This document shows, one piece after another, positions 60,736-64,000 of a DNA stretch of 64,000 nt. The stretch's first letter is position 1. Every line of letters starts with the position of its first letter. Made by a program: the position numbers and the translations under genes. The stretch is taken from contig CM064872.1 of NCBI GenBank assembly GCA_032719365.1, positions 53,868,891 to 53,932,890 on the forward strand, given 5' to 3'. Source of the DNA: Prinsepia uniflora. Taxonomy: Eukaryota > Streptophyta > Magnoliopsida > Rosales > Rosaceae. The notes beneath the pieces were generated by a model that saw only the letters and a program-made list of their open reading frames with translations, did not search any database and was not told where the DNA came from.

Positions 60736-62310
60736 ATGGCTAGTGGAAGTGCAAGTGAAAGCAGCCCAAGACCTAGACGAGTTGACCCAGCATGGAAATA
60801 TGCCATTGCAATTCTTGGAAATAAAAATGATGGCATATGTTCGCTTTGTCAACATCAGTTCCAGAGTGTAGGCATAACACGATTAAAGTTTCATCTAGCA
60901 GGTTTTGATTCGAAAAAAAATGTTCAAAAATGCAAAGATGTACCTAAAGCTATTAGGGATGAGGTCAGAGCATGAATCAAAAGTAAAGATACTGCTAAAC
61001 AGAATAAGAATATGATTGGTGAGAACATACGAGCTGGCTTGAGAGGAGATCCACTGGACACTCAACATAGCATTCAGATTAATGATAGCGATGATGAAGA
61101 GGATGATGATGGATTCACTTATCCACCAGATTTGCATAGATCTGAGAGAGCAGCATATCACTTTTCTATAAATGCATCGAGGGATAAGGCACGACGAAGT
61201 GTTGACACTTATGGAGTTGGTACCATGCGTGGTGCTCAAGAAGGCAGTAGTAGTCATCAACAACCTCAACAGATGCGTCGATCACAAAGTTTGCGTGATC
61301 CATTTTCAATTCCTCCAGAACCAAAACTCTACAAAACCGCACGAAATCAACAGAAGACTGTAAAATCGATGTGGAAAGGGACGAAAGAGAAGTTGGGTCG
61401 ATATATAAGCAAATTTTTTATATATAAAGGTGTGGCTCCAAATGAAGCCAACCCTCATCATTTTAAGAATATGATTATTGAAGCCCAACGAGCAGGTATT
61501 TAATAAATTTATTTATGATACATTTTTATTTAGCATATGAAATAGCATTAAATGCTAACTTATGTTTTGGTTTGCAAGTGAAGGCTGTCCACTCCTTCTA
61601 CATATGAAATGAAAAATAAATATCTTCCTATGAAGTATGAAGATATGACGGAGTATGTGGAGCAACAAAAGCGACATTGGGAAACTTATGGATGTACTAT
61701 AATGTGTGATGGTTGGACCGGTCCAACGAAGTTATCCATAATTAACTTCATAGTATATAATAAGGGTTCAACTGTATTTATCAGGTGATTTGATTCTTCC
61801 AAACTTCATAAAGACTATTTGTAGATACAAAATTTGTTGAAGGAAGTTGTTCAGGAGGTTGGAGTACAAAATGTTGTACAGATCGTTACTGATAATGGGT
61901 CGAACTTCAAGAAGGCTGGAAAAGAATTAATGAAGACGTATCTAATCTATTGGACTCCTTGTGCAGCCCATTGCATAGACCTAATATTTGAAGATATTGG
62001 GAAGAATGAGACAATGGCACTCATCATAAAAAATGCTAGGCAGGTAACTAACTACATTTATAATCATCTATGGTTACTAGCTCAGACTTGGTTCGTCCTG
62101 GTGCAACAAGGTTCGCAACCAATTATATTTGTATAAACAATATAGTTAAGCATAAAGTTGGCCTTAGAAGATTTTTTACTAGTGATTAATGGCATGGTAG
62201 ACCACTGAGTAGGAAAATGGAAGGCAAGAGGGTTGAGGCTCATATCCTCGACCAAAGATTTTGGGAGTCCTTGGAGATGGTGCAGTCAATAAATGAACCG
62301 TTATGCAACA
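60736..62310 (+). pseudogene. hAT-like transposase (BED zinc finger, DUF659), broken
   Basis: The first ATG after a likely intron acceptor (AACTTAG, 60725) opens a BED-type zinc finger: WKYAIAILGNKNDGICSLC, H...C with Cys pair, His and Cys in place. TGA at 60976-60978 interrupts; the same frame continues to 61494 with an acidic stretch (NDSDDEEDDD) and SMWKGTKEKLGRYISKFF. An intron (about 61495-61579) may separate the DUF659 part: MCDGWTGPTKLSIINFI, VTDNGSNFKKAGKELM, WTPCAAHCIDLI. After more frameshifts it reads RKMEGKRVEAHILDQRFWES and is cut at 62310. The catalytic C-terminal hAT dimerisation domain is not in the window. Confidence 0.87.
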
Positions 62311-64000
62311 TGACAGGACCTGTCCCAACTGGACTTTGATAACTGTGCCTGCTCCTGCTCCCGTCTGACAAGTCAACTGAAGTCCCGAAACGACCCTTCA
62401 GCACCTATCAGACAAGGGATAACTGCACTGATTTCCGCCCATGCCTCTGCCTCTCGATCAGCCCCGAACGTCGTGCCACGGCCTGGAGGGTCATCAAAAT
62501 AGGAAAGGTGTGAGTGGACAAAAATAATATCATTTAAAACACATTTATCAAAATACATCATTTACCCTCCAGTTTATCAAACCATGCATTCATAGAATTA
62601 ACATATGAAAAACATCACCGGCTTTCTACCCAAATCTCATGAAAACATCAAATCCCTGCTCTCAAGCCAAACATATAAACCATTTCATCAAACCATTTCA
62701 TAAAACCATTTTATCATACAATAAATCATATAACTCGGGAATTAACATCCGAGGGTCCTCTGGGAATTACACATCCAGAGTCTTCATCCTGCTGGGAATT
62801 ACACATCCAGCCTCACCGGGAATTACACATCCGGTCCCTCCGGGAATTACGCATCCGGAGTCCCTTCGGGAATTACACATCCAGAGTCACTTCGGGAATT
62901 ACACATCTGAAGTTTACCCAGGAATTACACATTTGGGGGCATCAAATATCAATACAAAATCAAAATCTTTATTTCAAAATCATCATTAAAACCATGTCAA
63001 AACCATTTCTCACAGGGTCTCAAGCCCAAATCTCATTTCTCATTTCTTGTAAATCCGTAATATCATATCCAAAAACCATTCAATTTCATAAAATCATCTT
63101 TAATTCACAATACAATTCAAAACATCCTTTTTACATCCCGGGCCTAGCCCAAAATCATCAATTCCACGCAAATCTGTACAACCGCAACCTTAGTTGCCTT
63201 TTTTACACAAATCCATAAAATATCCCAAAAAGCATTATAAATCCACCAAATCAATTTCCCGACTCAAAATCAATCTCAAATCCTGGGCTTTTGCCCAAAA
63301 CAGTAATTTTACAGTTTCTCGAAAAACATGCCCGAAACACTGATTAAAATAATCATTAAATCCAGAAATAATCATGCAAAATCATTGCAATTCAAATCAT
63401 GTCATAAATCATGTAAAACATTTAACTATGCATGCATATCAGTTTATAAAACAAATGTTCACTCACACACCGTCCAAACCGCTCGCTTTCCGAGCTGCAT
63501 GAGTTTCCGTAATTTCCGACATTTTTCAGGAATCTCGAATCCTGTCCAAAATCATTACTCAAGGTCACTAAGGACTCAATTAACATCATACTAATTTCCC
63601 ATAATTTTCTGAGAATTAAATATTAATTAAACACGTAACATAAACCTTCGGACCCTCAAAACAATATCGAAACGGTGTCCGATTGACTCGAAACCACCGC
63701 CAAAATATTCGTTACGTTGCATAGAACAAAAGTCGTGTTGAACTCACCTTAGGAATCGTGCCCACGTGCCCTCACATGCCGCCGTGAGTGGCTGCGTGTG
63801 AAACTCACGCGCGTGCTACAGTGTTGTCTCCTTCACCCGATTCCCTGCAAACGGATCCCTGCGACCCGCGACGTGACCCGTTTAGTTGTCCATCAATTCG
63901 ACATCGTTTGCAACAATTCAAACGTCCATTAGCATCAAAATAGGTTTAATGAAGGATCTGTAAATTCAATTACATGAAACCTTACCTCCATTCCTCAGTT
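62311..64000 (-). repeat. Gypsy LTR (minus), running off the window
   Basis: Begins on the plus strand with TGACAGGACCTGTCCC, the mirror of the ...GGTCCTGTCA end of the family. It carries GTGAGTGGAC (62510-62519), CCCTCCAG, a tandem array (62735-62938), ATGCATGCAT (63428) and GTTCACTCAC (63457-63466). The 5' part of the LTR, and whether it is solo or part of an element, are not visible. The left flank CAACA (62306-62310) should recur at the far side. Confidence 0.85.
62735..62938. repeat. Minisatellite in the right-edge LTR
   Basis: Eight units of GGGAATTACACATCC with variable spacers of about 5-15 bases. Confidence 0.93.

Larger units (their letters stand above)
58892..62310 (+). mobile_element. 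hAT-superfamily transposon relic, interrupted by a gypsy LTR
   Basis: Starts where the copia relic breaks off (58891/58892) with sequence rich in CGATATATCG-type motifs, then a G/C-rich leader with a poly-G tract, an AT-rich repeated stretch and a BED/DUF659 transposase. A gypsy LTR interrupts it at 62311. Terminal repeats and an 8-bp duplication could not be verified because the right part is outside the window. Confidence 0.7.

Noticed and set aside
62735..62938. CRISPR-like array (regular GGGAATTACACATCC repeats); same for 38893-39147 and 42298-42553
   Set aside because: Spacers are short, irregular and similar to each other, the DNA is a plant nuclear genome and the arrays sit in LTRs. 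They are minisatellites.

Overview
The window looks like nuclear DNA of a flowering plant, probably a eudicot. It has spliced plant genes (GT...AG introns), plant Ty1/copia and Ty3/gypsy LTR retrotransposons primed by initiator Met-tRNA, a Cassandra element carrying 5S-rRNA-like sequence, a Helitron, a hAT element, MULE-like elements with long terminal inverted repeats, and a MITE with a TTA target duplication. Well over 80% of the window is transposon-derived. Species cannot be fixed from sequence alone.

Layout. (1) 1-12349: a minus-strand copia element (E0) is broken by two plus-strand copia elements, Copia1 (1145-5879, target duplication GGGAC) and Copia2 (7181-11993, target duplication TGGGA). 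The stack lies upstream of, and probably within an intron of, a host gene. (2) 12597-13481: the last three exons of a sterol 3-beta-glucosyltransferase (UGT80 family), plus strand. (3) 13482-17323: 3' flank, a strictosidine-synthase-like gene fragment and a MULE-like element (T1). (4) 17324-45599: a second MULE-like element (T2) that carries a fragment of an L-type lectin receptor kinase gene. It is split by a 26.8-kb nest of gypsy elements: El1 (17827-44634), whose 3' LTR holds solo LTR A (26198-44494). A holds complete element B (26629-35726, minus) and solo LTR C (36642-43128), and C holds solo LTR D (38269-41882, minus). Removing each layer leaves a matching or nearly matching 5-bp target duplication. 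(5) 45600-53400: AT-rich DNA with an apparently intact two-exon plantacyanin gene (48847-49710, minus) and a TIR element. (6) 53440-64000: an LTR remnant, a decayed Helitron helicase, two Cassandra elements in opposite orientation, a copia relic, a hAT transposase relic and the start of another gypsy LTR that runs off the window.

Only two host genes can be supported: the sterol glucosyltransferase (3' part only) and the plantacyanin. They show no functional link. I found no CRISPR array, tRNA gene, operon or prokaryote-type system. The most unusual signals are structural. Gypsy LTRs of different copies carry unrelated minisatellites in the same slot, framed by inverted GTGAGTGGAC / GTCCACTCAC motifs. 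The copia LTRs share a 5'-end hairpin whose stem is kept while length and loop vary. One Cassandra LTR carries two 5S modules. Two recognisable gene fragments (lectin kinase, strictosidine-synthase-like) sit in or beside TIR elements.
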